Shown here: positions 47,438 to 55,507 of the stretch, one piece after another
Numbering within the stretch: the first letter of the stretch is position 1
Layout of the letters: each line of letters starts with the position of its first letter
Assembly: GCA_902786245.1 (NCBI GenBank)
Contig: CADABS010000001.1
Coordinates: forward strand, 87,619-151,618
Source of the DNA: an uncultured Erysipelotrichaceae bacterium
Lineage (GTDB): Bacteria > Bacillota_I > Bacilli_A > Erysipelotrichales > Erysipelotrichaceae
Reading direction: 5' to 3'
DNA length: 64,000 nt
Program-made: the position numbers and the translations under genes
Notes under the pieces: model-generated
Seen by the model: the letters and a program-made list of their open reading frames with translations, nothing else
What the model was told of the DNA's origin: nothing
Database searches by the model: none

Positions 47438-48883
47438 TTACTGTTGATCACCGACTATATGAAGGCAAGCACGCAGGGCTTCCCAATCAACAGAATTATT
47501 GACTATGTAGCAGTCAGCTGTACTGTTGTATTCGTGATAGTCATGTACAATAACTACTTGGTCTGTTAAAGAAACAAATCTACCTTCTGATAACACAAAA
47601 GTGATTTCCTTTCCATTAAGCACAGGGTTACGCAACCCAGCTATATGTTCTAATTCAATCCCTTCAAGCGTTTCCCGAAGTGCAGAATCATCCCATCTCA
47701 GAGTATCAAGACTATTACCATCATAGATGGCTTGTATTTCAGTATCAGAATCAAGTATTAAAGATGTGAAGTTCCCCCGTGTATCACTGATAGATATGAT
47801 TCCAAAACACATGACACAACCAAAGAGTGCAACCATCAAAACAGCTGTTCCAAGCAGGCGCTTACGTTGGGTCATGATGCTCTTCAGTCGATAGCGAAGC
47901 GTCCCTGCAGCTGCAGAGAGACAAGTGGTAAAGCCTTTTCCTGGAACTGCAGAATCTAATAACAAGTTTGCATAGACGTGTCGCTCCTGATCTCCCATAT
48001 CCTCTGTTACAATCTCATCACAACTGCGTTCCAAATCATCAGCCGCTTTTCTCGTTGCTATCCAGACTAACGGATTGAACCAACACAAAGCATTACAGAG
48101 GCAGAGAAAGACTTTTGTATCTACGTCACATCGCTGAAGATGATGTAATTCATGCCGGAAGATCATCGAGAGTTCTTCTTTCGTGTAGTTGCGTTTGGGC
48201 AGCACCGTACAACGTGTCCGCTTTGTTTGTCCCATGGAAAATGGAGCTGCTACTTCTGCTCTCAACAATGCTACCGGACGCCGGTAATCCATTTTTTCCT
48301 GTTCAAGTTTCCATGTTGCACATATTTCCTTATCAGATTCCGGCACTGAATTCTTCCGGAGCCACACACGAAGAACGAGGTGAGGGATCAAATAGTATCC
48401 AATCACTATAAGAAAACCCAAAAGCCATCCGATCCCGATGACAGGCCACACCTTTCGAGGCAGATAAATCGTTTGGCGCGGGAGAGGCAATGTACTTATG
48501 AGCGCGTGTGCCTGCCAACTGAGGAAGGCCGGAACAAGCCAGAGAATGGCACACATTCGTGCACTGAACCATCTGCGCAAGAACGGCAACAGAAGCAGCA
48601 GCAGGACAAAATAAGCACTGAGAAGTAGCAAGACCTCAAAAGCTAAGGCCGCAAAATGAATGAGTCCCCTTCGAATACCGAAACCCCATATAAACATGAC
48701 AAGAAATACAAGCAAGATCCAGAACAGTACCGTTGGCGGAACAAAAACATAAGTTTCTTTTCCATACTTTTGTGAAAAAAGCACATGTGCCTCGGAACCA
48801 TGTTCCCATTTCCACGCACGATGAAAGGTAAAACCCAGGAGCCCTGCCAGTAATACGCCCCAGGCAATCTGTCCCCAGATCAT
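47438..48883 (-). CDS. BlaR1/MecR1-like sensor metalloprotease (M56) with non-canonical sensor
   Basis: 481 residues. Four or more N-terminal membrane helices, then the zinc motif FRHELHHLQRCDVD and a SCDE motif. A further helix near residue 350 leads to a short extracellular part of about 120 residues (YDGNSLDTLRWDDSALRET, ITFVLSEGRFVSL). This is not the penicillin-binding transpeptidase-like domain of BlaR1, so beta-lactam sensing is doubtful. It would cleave or inactivate the partner BlaI-type repressor. It overlaps the repressor gene by 4 bp. Codon use is less GC-rich than in the neighbouring chromosome, suggesting transfer. Confidence 0.9.
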   Translation of the reverse strand: MIWGQIAWGVLLAGLLGFTFHRAWKWEHGSEAHVLFSQKYGKETYVFVPPTVLFWILLVFLVMFIWGFGIRRGLIHFAALAFEVLLLLSAYFVLLLLLLPFLRRWFSARMCAILWLVPAFLSWQAHALISTLPLPRQTIYLPRKVWPVIGIGWLLGFLIVIGYYLIPHLVLRVWLRKNSVPESDKEICATWKLEQEKMDYRRPVALLRAEVAAPFSMGQTKRTRCTVLPKRNYTKEELSMIFRHELHHLQRCDVDTKVFLCLCNALCWFNPLVWIATRKAADDLERSCDEIVTEDMGDQERHVYANLLLDSAVPGKGFTTCLSAAAGTLRYRLKSIMTQRKRLLGTAVLMVALFGCVMCFGIISISDTRGNFTSLILDSDTEIQAIYDGNSLDTLRWDDSALRETLEGIELEHIAGLRNPVLNGKEITFVLSEGRFVSLTDQVVIVHDYHEYNSTADCYIVNNSVDWEALRACLHIVGDQQ

Positions 48884-49254
48884 AATGCACCTTCCTCAAG
48901 CATTTTCCGTAATGCCCCAATCTCTTCTTTAGATACGCCGCTGTCACAAAGTGAAACAGCGAAGGACGATATGGAGCCTCCATAGAGCCGATCTAACATC
49001 CTGCGACTCTCTTTTGCTAAATAGTCCCTGCGTGATATTAGCGGTGTATAGAGATTCGTGCGGCCATGACGTTCTACACTTAAGAAACCCCGATCACAAA
49101 GACGTGTAAGAAATGTGAGAATTGTGCTGGGCGCTAAATGTTTTTGTTTTTCGAGTGTTTCTTCTATGATACTGCGTGAAACAGGCGGTTCACTCTGCCA
49201 GACAATCTGCATGATTTCCAGTTCACCATCGGGTAAAGAATATGAATCTTTCAT
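48880..49254 (-). CDS. BlaI/MecI/CopY-type repressor
   Basis: 124 residues. A winged helix (ELEIMQIVWQSEPPVSRSIIEE, HLAPSTILTFLTRLCDRGFLSVER, split) is followed by a dimerisation tail. It binds the paired operators 49269-49308 and is expected to control itself and the metalloprotease. Its target genes beyond these two are not in the window; no beta-lactamase or penicillin-binding protein gene is seen. Confidence 0.93.
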   Translation of the reverse strand: MKDSYSLPDGELEIMQIVWQSEPPVSRSIIEETLEKQKHLAPSTILTFLTRLCDRGFLSVERHGRTNLYTPLISRRDYLAKESRRMLDRLYGGSISSFAVSLCDSGVSKEEIGALRKMLEEGAL

Positions 49255-49268
49255 AGCTTCCTCTCTTT

Positions 49269-49308
49269 CTACAACTGTCGTGATTTATATTCTACAACTG
49301 TCGCGATT
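49269..49308. promoter_or_regulatory. Tandem BlaI-type operators
   Basis: Two direct copies of CTACAACTGTCGYGATT at 49269-49285 and 49292-49308, starting 23 bp apart. The TACAACTGTC core resembles the TACAnnTGTA BlaI/MecI box. Confidence 0.75.
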
Positions 49309-49317
49309 CGATGTCAA
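49289..49317 (-). promoter_or_regulatory. Promoter of the blaI-blaR1-like operon
   Basis: Minus-strand TTGACA (49317-49312), 17-base spacer, TAGAAT (49294-49289). The two operators overlap the spacer/-10 and the start site. Confidence 0.8.
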
Positions 49318-49379
49318 GCCTTATTTCTATGACGAGAAATCAAATTTTACGGGAAGGAAAACTATTGAAAGCGTGAAAA

Positions 49380-49580
49380 CGCGCAGCTCACACGAAGTGT
49401 GATCTCTGGGTTTGGGATTTGTTCCCAACAGGGGTATAGACGGTTTTTGAAAAAATGGACGTCTAAGCACTGCTTGCCAAGTAGCGACCCCTTACGGGTT
49501 TGCCCTGCTTGCCAAGTACTGAAACCTTGGTGCAGCAGAACGTTGACGCCAAAAGCCGTCAACGTGTTTTGGATGGATTG
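49380..49580. other. Conserved-looking non-coding mobile-element segment, possible oriT-type region
   Basis: Contains the palindrome TCACAC-GAA-GTGTGA (near 49390) and two copies of CTGCTTGCCAAGTA (49470-49483 and 49505-49518) flanking the imperfect palindrome ACCCCTTACGGGTT. No protein reads through convincingly. The layout of short repeats around a palindrome resembles transfer-origin regions of mobilisable clostridial elements, but no relaxase gene is present, so it may be a relic. Confidence 0.3.
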
Positions 49581-49637
49581 ACAGCAGAAATACGTCTTGA
49601 TACAATTACGATGGTCCTGAAAAGGATCATTTAGGGG

Positions 49638-49836
49638 ATCAGGTTTGCCTGATTCGTTAATCGGTTCCCGTCCCTGAGATTGCCGGGTCCCGATATGGTA
49701 TCTGTCCGACAGGACGGATACGGTAAGGCTGCATCAGGGCGGCCGTCGGCTGTTTGATAGCCGGGTTACATAGAAGCATATCGACAAAGGCGGGCTTCCA
49801 TGCTCGTCTGTTGGTGCGTTTCTATGTGACCCGGCT
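49638..49836 (+). other. Multi-hairpin leader upstream of the tnpW/recombinase genes
   Basis: Three predicted hairpins: ATCAGG-TTTG-CCTGAT (49638-49653), GTATCTGTCC-GACA-GGACGGATAC (49698-49721), and a long pair of 17-base arms, AGCCGGGTTACATAGAA with TTCTATGTGACCCGGCT (49759-49775 / 49820-49836). The last is followed by CTTTTTG, so it could terminate or attenuate transcription before the recombinase. Confidence 0.45.
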
Positions 49837-49840
49837 CTTT

Positions 49841-50014
49841 TTGTCCGGAATATTCAAAAAGAAGGAGAACAGCCAAAATGAGATCCCTGAGATCAAGATC
49901 GAACGCGAGATCCACGGAACCGTCTACACTGTCACCGGAAGCTTTGAGGGAAATGAGTTTTTGGAAAAGAAGCTCACCCGCATCTTGCTGAAAAATGTGG
50001 AGGATGCCAAATGA
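49841..50014 (+). CDS. TnpW-like small transposon protein, start uncertain
   Basis: Up to 57 residues in this reading from a TTG at 49841. The part IPEIKIEREIHGTVYTVTG, then FLEKKLTRILLKN, matches the TnpW family found beside TnpX-type recombinases. A strong AGAAGGAG lies before an ATG at 49879 that is one base out of frame with it; loss of one G after that ATG would explain this. Function of TnpW is unknown. It overlaps the recombinase by 4 bp. Confidence 0.6.
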   Translation: MSGIFKKKENSQNEIPEIKIEREIHGTVYTVTGSFEGNEFLEKKLTRILLKNVEDAK

Positions 50015-51714
50015 CAAACGAGAAGAATTCGGTTATAATGGCACCAGCCAATCCTGTTAAGACAGTTGCCCCTGAAAAGGAGGAAACAGAAATGTTAAGG
50101 GCAACTTATAAAATCACAGCGCTATACTGCCGTCTGTCCCAAGAAGATGAAAGACTTGGCGAGTCGCTTTCCATCGAAAATCAAAAACGCATCCTCGAGG
50201 CATATGCGAACGAGCATCGTTTTCCGAATCCGGTATTCTTCGTAGATGACGGATACAGCGGAACCGACTTTGACCGTCCCGGCTTTCAGGCCATGCTGAA
50301 CGAAATCGAATCTGACCATGTAGCGGTACTTTTGACAAAAGACCTTTCCCGTTTGGGAAGAAACTCCACGATGACAGGGATGTTCATCAACATCACTTTT
50401 GCAAAACACGATGTGCGCTATATAGCCATCAATGACAATTTCGATTCTGCTGATCAGAACAGTGTGGACAATGACTTCGCGGGGATCCGAATGTGGTTCA
50501 ATGAGTTTTATGCCAGAGATACGAGCCGTAAGATCCGTGCAGTCAACAAGGCCAAGGGTGAACGTGGAGAGCATCTGACAACTAACCCGCCTTTCGGATA
50601 TCTCAAAGATCCGGAGAATCCGAAACAGTGGATCATCGATGAAGAGGCTGCCAAGGTGGTCAGACATATCTTTGATCTCTGTATGGAAGGCCGGGGGCCA
50701 ATGCAGATCGCAAAGCAGCTGACTGAAGAGAAAGTGTTGACCATCACGGCATACACACTCAAAGAAGGACGAAAAGGACACGCACCTGCTCCTGAGGATC
50801 CATATCATTGGGATTCGACTTCCGTGGTAGGTATCTTGGAAACAAGGGACTATACCGGATGCACCGTAAACTTCAAGACCTACACCAATTCGATCTGGGA
50901 TAAGAAGACCAGGGAGAATCCTGTCGAAAAGCAGGCGATCTTCCACAACACCCAACCGGCGATCATTGAACCGGAAGTGTTCGAGAAGGTTCAGGAGATC
51001 CGGTCACAGCGGCACCGCAGGTCAAAGACAGGCAAGTCCCATATGTTTTCCGGGTTAGTCTTTTGCGCAGACTGCAAGTCCAGAATGTACTACTGCACCA
51101 CAAGCTACTATGAAGAGCGCCAGGATCATTTCGTCTGTTCGACCTACAGAAAGAACAAAGACAATTGTTGTGCTCACTTTATCAGGGCGGTCGTTCTTGA
51201 AAAGATGGTCTGGGAGCATCTTAAAGAAGTCATCTGGTACGTAGGCCACTATGAAAGTCATTTCAGATCGATCATGGAATCCAGACTGCAGAGTGAAAGC
51301 AAAGAAATCCTTCGTTCCAGGCAGAAGCAGCTTGAGAAGGACGAGAAACGTATCGCTGAATTAGACCGCCTCTTCATTCGTCTTTATGAGGACAATGTGG
51401 CATCCCGGATCAGTGATGACCGGTTCGCCATGATGAGCCGGGCCTATGAGGATGAACAGCGCGAACTGAAAGTAGACGCGGAAGTCTTACGGCAGGAAAT
51501 CGAAACACAGGAACAACAGAACCAGAATCTTGAACTTTTCATTCAGAAGGTCAGGAAGTACGCAGAAATGACCGAATTGACGCCTTATGCGGCCCATGAG
51601 CTGATTAAGGCGATCTATGTCGGAGCTCCGGACAAAAGCAGCGGAAAACGCCGCCAGAGCATCCATATCTGCTACGATCTGATAGGGTTCATCCCACTGA
51701 GTGAACTGATGTAG
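50011..51714 (+). CDS. Large serine recombinase, TnpX type
   Basis: 567 residues. The resolvase domain begins ITALYCRLSQEDE with the nucleophile serine, then LLTKDLSRLGRN; the recombinase domain contains PPFGYLKDPENP; the zinc ribbon is CADCKSRMYY ... CSTYRKNKDNCCAH; a coiled-coil region (EKDEKRIAELDRLFIRLYE) and a DUF4368-type end (YVGAPDKSSGKRRQSIHICY) follow. It should excise and integrate the element as a circle. Two starts are credible: 50011 (GGAGG, coupled to tnpW) or 50092 (AAAAGGAGG). A terminator lies 60 bp downstream. Confidence 0.95.
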   Translation: MTNEKNSVIMAPANPVKTVAPEKEETEMLRATYKITALYCRLSQEDERLGESLSIENQKRILEAYANEHRFPNPVFFVDDGYSGTDFDRPGFQAMLNEIESDHVAVLLTKDLSRLGRNSTMTGMFINITFAKHDVRYIAINDNFDSADQNSVDNDFAGIRMWFNEFYARDTSRKIRAVNKAKGERGEHLTTNPPFGYLKDPENPKQWIIDEEAAKVVRHIFDLCMEGRGPMQIAKQLTEEKVLTITAYTLKEGRKGHAPAPEDPYHWDSTSVVGILETRDYTGCTVNFKTYTNSIWDKKTRENPVEKQAIFHNTQPAIIEPEVFEKVQEIRSQRHRRSKTGKSHMFSGLVFCADCKSRMYYCTTSYYEERQDHFVCSTYRKNKDNCCAHFIRAVVLEKMVWEHLKEVIWYVGHYESHFRSIMESRLQSESKEILRSRQKQLEKDEKRIAELDRLFIRLYEDNVASRISDDRFAMMSRAYEDEQRELKVDAEVLRQEIETQEQQNQNLELFIQKVRKYAEMTELTPYAAHELIKAIYVGAPDKSSGKRRQSIHICYDLIGFIPLSELM

Positions 51715-51759
51715 CAGGAAATGGCATGACCCGAAGATCATGCCATTCCTGAAAACTAT

Positions 51760-51783
51760 AAAACTTTCTTACGAGGGCCGCCC
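51760..51783. repeat. Right imperfect inverted repeat of the accessory element
   Basis: AAAACTTTCTTACGAG then GG then CCGCCC, inverse of the left end at 47314-47338 with one mismatch in 16 and a 1-base length difference. No clear target duplication is seen outside. Confidence 0.5.
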
Positions 51784-51799
51784 TAAAGCGGCCGTTTTT
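51776..51799 (+). terminator. Terminator of the recombinase gene
   Basis: GGCCGC-CCTAAA-GCGGCC followed by GTTTTTA; it overlaps the right repeat. Confidence 0.75.
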
Positions 51800-51812
51800 A
51801 TAATATGCAGGT

Positions 51813-52727
51813 TTATACGGTCAGATTCACTGCCATCCCGCACAGGAAGGAAAACAGCATCACAAAGAGAATGTACAGGGCAAAGCGTTTCCATCCCATT
51901 GCGATTTTCAGTGCACTGAGATTTGTGATCTTTGTGGCAGGACCGGTGATCATAAAGGCTGCCGCACTGCCCATGGACATGCCGTCCCACAGCCACTGCT
52001 GCAGAAGCGGTATCGTACCTCCGCCGCAGGCATACAGCGGTACACCGACCGTCGCCGCCATCAATACACCCCATGCTTCATTCCCGCCGAAGATATCCGT
52101 CATCAGATCCTGCGGCACATAGCGCTGAAACAGAGCCGAGAGAAGAATGCCGATCAGAAAATACAGGCCGGTCGCTTTGATATTGCGCCATACATTCAGC
52201 ACATACCGGATGAACAGATCGGGATGGGTATCATGCCCGGGCCTCTCTTCAAACCCGTCAAAACAGAAGAATTCCTTTTTCCGACAGAAAAAATGAACAA
52301 GGAGTCCGGCTGCACATCCGCACAGAAAACATGTGATGATGCGCACTGCCAGAGCTTTTCTGCCAAGGGCAGCGCTGTAGATGATCAGCTGCGGATTCAG
52401 CAGGACCGATGCCATCATAAAGGCGGCCAGCCAGTCTTCCCGCATCCCCTGTTTCCGGAACGAAGCCGCAATCGGCACCGTCCCGTACATGCACAGCGGC
52501 GAAGCAATTCCAAGAATACAGGCAGGAATGATTCCGAACAGACCCCACTTTTGATTCCTCATGCCGGCGAAGATGCCGTGGATCTTATCCTTTGCGAAAA
52601 CCGAAATAAACGATCCCATCAGCATGCCGAAAATCCAGTACCGGAAGATCTGATGGAACTGGACCGTGAAATAATACCAGATATAAATCAATTCTCTTCC
52701 AAGAACCGCAAAAACCTCAGCCATCAA
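51813..52727 (-). CDS. Permease of the PF03773 (YraQ/ArsP) family
   Basis: 304 residues with about eight membrane helices. Paired motifs SPLCMYGTVPIAASFRKQG and ACGGGTIPLLQQWLWDGMS mark the two repeats of this family, which includes an organoarsenic exporter. The cargo here is unknown. It is the last gene of a TetR-controlled operon and overlaps the DUF362 gene by 11 bp. Confidence 0.9.
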   Translation of the reverse strand: MMAEVFAVLGRELIYIWYYFTVQFHQIFRYWIFGMLMGSFISVFAKDKIHGIFAGMRNQKWGLFGIIPACILGIASPLCMYGTVPIAASFRKQGMREDWLAAFMMASVLLNPQLIIYSAALGRKALAVRIITCFLCGCAAGLLVHFFCRKKEFFCFDGFEERPGHDTHPDLFIRYVLNVWRNIKATGLYFLIGILLSALFQRYVPQDLMTDIFGGNEAWGVLMAATVGVPLYACGGGTIPLLQQWLWDGMSMGSAAAFMITGPATKITNLSALKIAMGWKRFALYILFVMLFSFLCGMAVNLTV

Positions 52728-53748
52728 TATTTACCAATGTATATTTTCTGGTGCCAAGACCGATTTCTTCGGCATGTTCCAGGGTATGGATTCCATGCAG
52801 AGATTCGATCCGCTTCACCAGAGAAGCATTTCCTTCTGCCTGATAGACAAGGTCCACGCAGGCCTGATCCAGCGCCACCGGATCTGTACCGGCAAGGATA
52901 CCGATATCATGGATATCCGGTTCGGCAGGATTCCCGTCGCAGTCGCAGTCCACGGAAAGACGGTTCATGATATTGATGTAAATGATATGTTCTTTGCCGA
53001 CATGGGCACTGAAGCCGGATACCATCTCCGCCAGTGCTTCCAGCCATGCGTCCTGGTCGCTGTACCAGATACTGCCGCTGGTCTTTGTGCCGGCCGTATG
53101 GACATATACCTTTCCGCTCGGAGAGGAAATGCCGATACCGACATTCTTGATCGCACCGCCGAAGCCTGCCATGGCATGGCCCTTGAAATGGGAAAGGATC
53201 ACCCAGTCAGAATAATTGTCCGCATGGCTGCCGACGATGACTTTATCAAGCCGCTTTCCTCCGCTCATCGGCCATTCGGTTTCGCCTTCTTCATCCAGCA
53301 GATCGAAATCCGCGATTGCAGTGAATCCGTGATCTTCCGCTACCTGCTTATGCATGGCTGAAGACGAGCGCGATCCGCCATAGGCGGTATTGCATTCCAC
53401 AATTGTTCCGTTGACCTTCTTCACCAGATCCCCGATCAGTTCCGGCCGCAGATAATTGCTTGCCGGAGGTTCGCCGGTAGAAATCTTGACTGCAGTATTC
53501 CCTTCCGGGGTCCAGCCGAGCGCATCATAGATCTTCACCAGGCCTTCTGCAGAAATATCAGAAGTAAAATAGACCGTCGGCGCATCCCCTTCTGTTTCCG
53601 GAGCGGAAACCTCTTCTGTATTTTCTTGTGCAGCTGTTTCTTCCTCCGCAGGATTCTGCTGCGGGTTTTCATCAGCCGTACTGTCTGCGCAGCCCGCTGC
53701 CAGAAGCAGTGCTGCACAGATCACAGACCGGATCATTCTTTTCTTCAT
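52717..53748 (-). CDS. DUF362-domain lipoprotein
   Basis: 343 residues. Lipobox LLAAGC, an acidic linker rich in Glu, then the DUF362 domain: VYFTSDISAEGLVKIYDALGW split, VECNTAYGGSRSSSAMHK, SHFKGHAMAGFGGAIKNVGIG, DIGILAGTDPVALDQACVDLVY. The family often contains added iron-sulfur domains; none is present here. It is extracellular and lipid-anchored. It belongs to the flavoprotein operon. Confidence 0.92.
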   Translation of the reverse strand: MKKRMIRSVICAALLLAAGCADSTADENPQQNPAEEETAAQENTEEVSAPETEGDAPTVYFTSDISAEGLVKIYDALGWTPEGNTAVKISTGEPPASNYLRPELIGDLVKKVNGTIVECNTAYGGSRSSSAMHKQVAEDHGFTAIADFDLLDEEGETEWPMSGGKRLDKVIVGSHADNYSDWVILSHFKGHAMAGFGGAIKNVGIGISSPSGKVYVHTAGTKTSGSIWYSDQDAWLEALAEMVSGFSAHVGKEHIIYINIMNRLSVDCDCDGNPAEPDIHDIGILAGTDPVALDQACVDLVYQAEGNASLVKRIESLHGIHTLEHAEEIGLGTRKYTLVNIDG

Positions 53749-53768
53749 CGTGTACGTCCTCCTGAAAC

Positions 53769-54300
53769 TCAGTAAATACTGCGTCCTGCCCGACAGGCTT
53801 CTTCCATGGCTTCTGTATCTCTGACTTCACCTTTCTGCCAGACATTGTCACCCCAGATGATTCCTTTGATTTCATTGCCGAGATTCCGGAATATCGCGGT
53901 CAGTTCATCTCCTGCCAGCTGCAGGCCTTTCCGGCTGTCATGGCCGGTAATGATCAGCCAGACATCATGTCCGCCCAGGTCCTGCCATTTCGGCAGAAAC
54001 CGGTCAATTGCCGTTTTCAGCATACCGTTCATGGTCAGGAAATAGACGGGTGTTGCGATGACAAGCACATCTGCTTCCTGCATCTTTTTCAGGATCTTTG
54101 CCATATCATCATGCAGAACACACTCCCCGGTCCTGAAACATGCATAGCATGCACGGCAGAAACCGATGTTTCTGTCATACAGGGAGATCAGTTCGCAGGC
54201 ATGTCCTGCTTCTTCAGCTCCCTTCGATGAACTGATGGCAGAGGATATCGGAATTCCCGTTCTTACGGGGACTTGCAGAGAGAACAAGAACCCTCGACAT
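53769..54300 (-). pseudogene. NADPH-dependent FMN reductase-like flavoprotein, frameshifted near the N-terminus
   Basis: The start at 54300 with AAGGAG gives MSRVLVLSASPRKNGNSD, the flavin phosphate loop, but then reaches TGA. The next frame continues with GAEEAGHACELISLYD, CRACYACFRTGECVLHDDM and VIATPVYFLTMNGMLKTAIDRF. One additional G in the GGG at 54222-54220 (minus strand) explains the break. Restored, it is a 176-residue member of the same family as the next gene upstream. Either a recent mutation or a sequencing error. Confidence 0.85.
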
Positions 54301-54303
54301 GTT

Positions 54304-54837
54304 TTACAGGCTCCTTCCCAGCTGATATGCATCCTGCGGATATCTGCTGCGTTTTGTCATCCCAGGTGTACCGCATCCGTATCCGAGCACCATGCCGCAG
54401 TCGTCAAAATCAATATAGCGTACAAGCGTCCTGTAATGCGCCGCAAGTGCATCAAAAGTCCAGTCATCGCTGTTCCATGCGACACTCAGCAGAGCGGATT
54501 TCAGATGTCTGCTGTGCAGACTGCCGTTATAGGCACAGAAGCGGTCGACAACCGTCTTCAGCTGGGCACTCATTCCGTAGTAATACAGCGGTGTCGCAAA
54601 TACAGCCATATCTGCCGCAAGCAGTTTCTGACGGATCATTTCCACATCGTCTTTCTGCACGCACGGTCCTTCATATCCGCATCTCACACAGCCGATGCAC
54701 GGATGGATATCCGCATGGCAGACATCGATGACTTCCACCGAATGTCCTGCTTCCTCTGCACCTTTCCTGAAGTTTTCGGCAAGAATCGCTGTCGATCCGT
54801 TCCGGTTCGGACTGCCCATCAGTATAACGATCTTCAT
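54304..54837 (-). CDS. NAD(P)H-dependent FMN reductase-like flavoprotein
   Basis: 177 residues. MKIVILMGSPNRNGSTAILAEN is the FMN phosphate loop, CIGCVRCGYEGPCVQKDDV carries iron-sulfur-type cysteines seen in iron-sulfur flavoproteins and related reductases, and FATPLYYYGMSAQLKTVVDRF is the flavin-binding end. It likely reduces FMN-bound substrates or quinones. It lies 3 bp from the frameshifted paralogue. Confidence 0.9.
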   Translation of the reverse strand: MKIVILMGSPNRNGSTAILAENFRKGAEEAGHSVEVIDVCHADIHPCIGCVRCGYEGPCVQKDDVEMIRQKLLAADMAVFATPLYYYGMSAQLKTVVDRFCAYNGSLHSRHLKSALLSVAWNSDDWTFDALAAHYRTLVRYIDFDDCGMVLGYGCGTPGMTKRSRYPQDAYQLGRSL

Positions 54838-54847
54838 GACGGCTGCC

Positions 54848-55480
54848 TCATTTCAGTCCTTCCGTCCAGGAAGCCAGATCTGCTTCGGATACGCTTCCGC
54901 TGAAGCGTCTGCCTTCCAGCCATGTACCGGATCCGGCAAGAGCTTCCATATTGGCACCGCTGTGTCCGATACCGCTGGAGCCGGATGTGCAGAACGGAAT
55001 CACCTTGATTCCTTCAAAGCTGTATTTCTCGACAAAGGTATCCATGATCCTGGGTTCTTCACCCCACCAGATCGGGAAACCGAGATATACCGTACTGTAT
55101 CCTTCCAGTGAAATGTCTTCGCTTGCGATCTGAGGACGGATGGTTTTGTCATTCTGTTCTCTGGTAGCGCGGCTGCCTGAATCGTTGTAATTGAGATCTG
55201 CATCCGTATAAGGTTCGGCAGGAACAATCTCATACAGACTGCCGCCGGTAACGGACGCAATCTTTTCAGCGACTCCCTTTGTCGTACCGGTTGCCGAGAA
55301 ATATACGACCAGGATGTCTCCGCCGGAAGTTTCATTGTCCGCTGCAGTTTCCGTTTCTGCAGGTGTGCTTTCCGGTTCTGCCACCGGATCCTCAGAAGAC
55401 GCATTATTCTGCGTGCCTGCACAGGCTGAGAGACCCAATGCCATCAGAATGGCAGTCAATGCTTTCATTGTTTTCTTCAT
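54848..55480 (-). CDS. Extracellular flavodoxin lipoprotein
   Basis: 210 residues. Signal with lipobox LSAC, a Ser/Glu/Thr-rich linker, then a flavodoxin fold: ILVVYFSATGTTKGVAEKIA (split), VYLGFPIWWGEEPRIMDTFVE, PFCTSGSSGIGHSG. It is of the flavodoxin_4 type. Flavodoxins on the outer face of the membrane fit extracellular electron transfer, which is inferred. It is 10 bp from the FMN reductase-like gene and 27 bp after the amidohydrolase. Confidence 0.92.
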   Translation of the reverse strand: MKKTMKALTAILMALGLSACAGTQNNASSEDPVAEPESTPAETETAADNETSGGDILVVYFSATGTTKGVAEKIASVTGGSLYEIVPAEPYTDADLNYNDSGSRATREQNDKTIRPQIASEDISLEGYSTVYLGFPIWWGEEPRIMDTFVEKYSFEGIKVIPFCTSGSSGIGHSGANMEALAGSGTWLEGRRFSGSVSEADLASWTEGLK

Positions 55481-55507
55481 TGTTTTCCCCTGACCTTTCC
55501 TTCCTGC

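Noticed and set aside
47438..49254. Beta-lactam resistance operon
   Set aside because: Only the regulator pair is present, the sensor domain is not penicillin-binding and no beta-lactamase or PBP gene is nearby.
49399..49581. 60-codon frame in the element's non-coding segment
   Set aside because: It covers direct repeats and palindromes, lacks a ribosome site and resembles no family.
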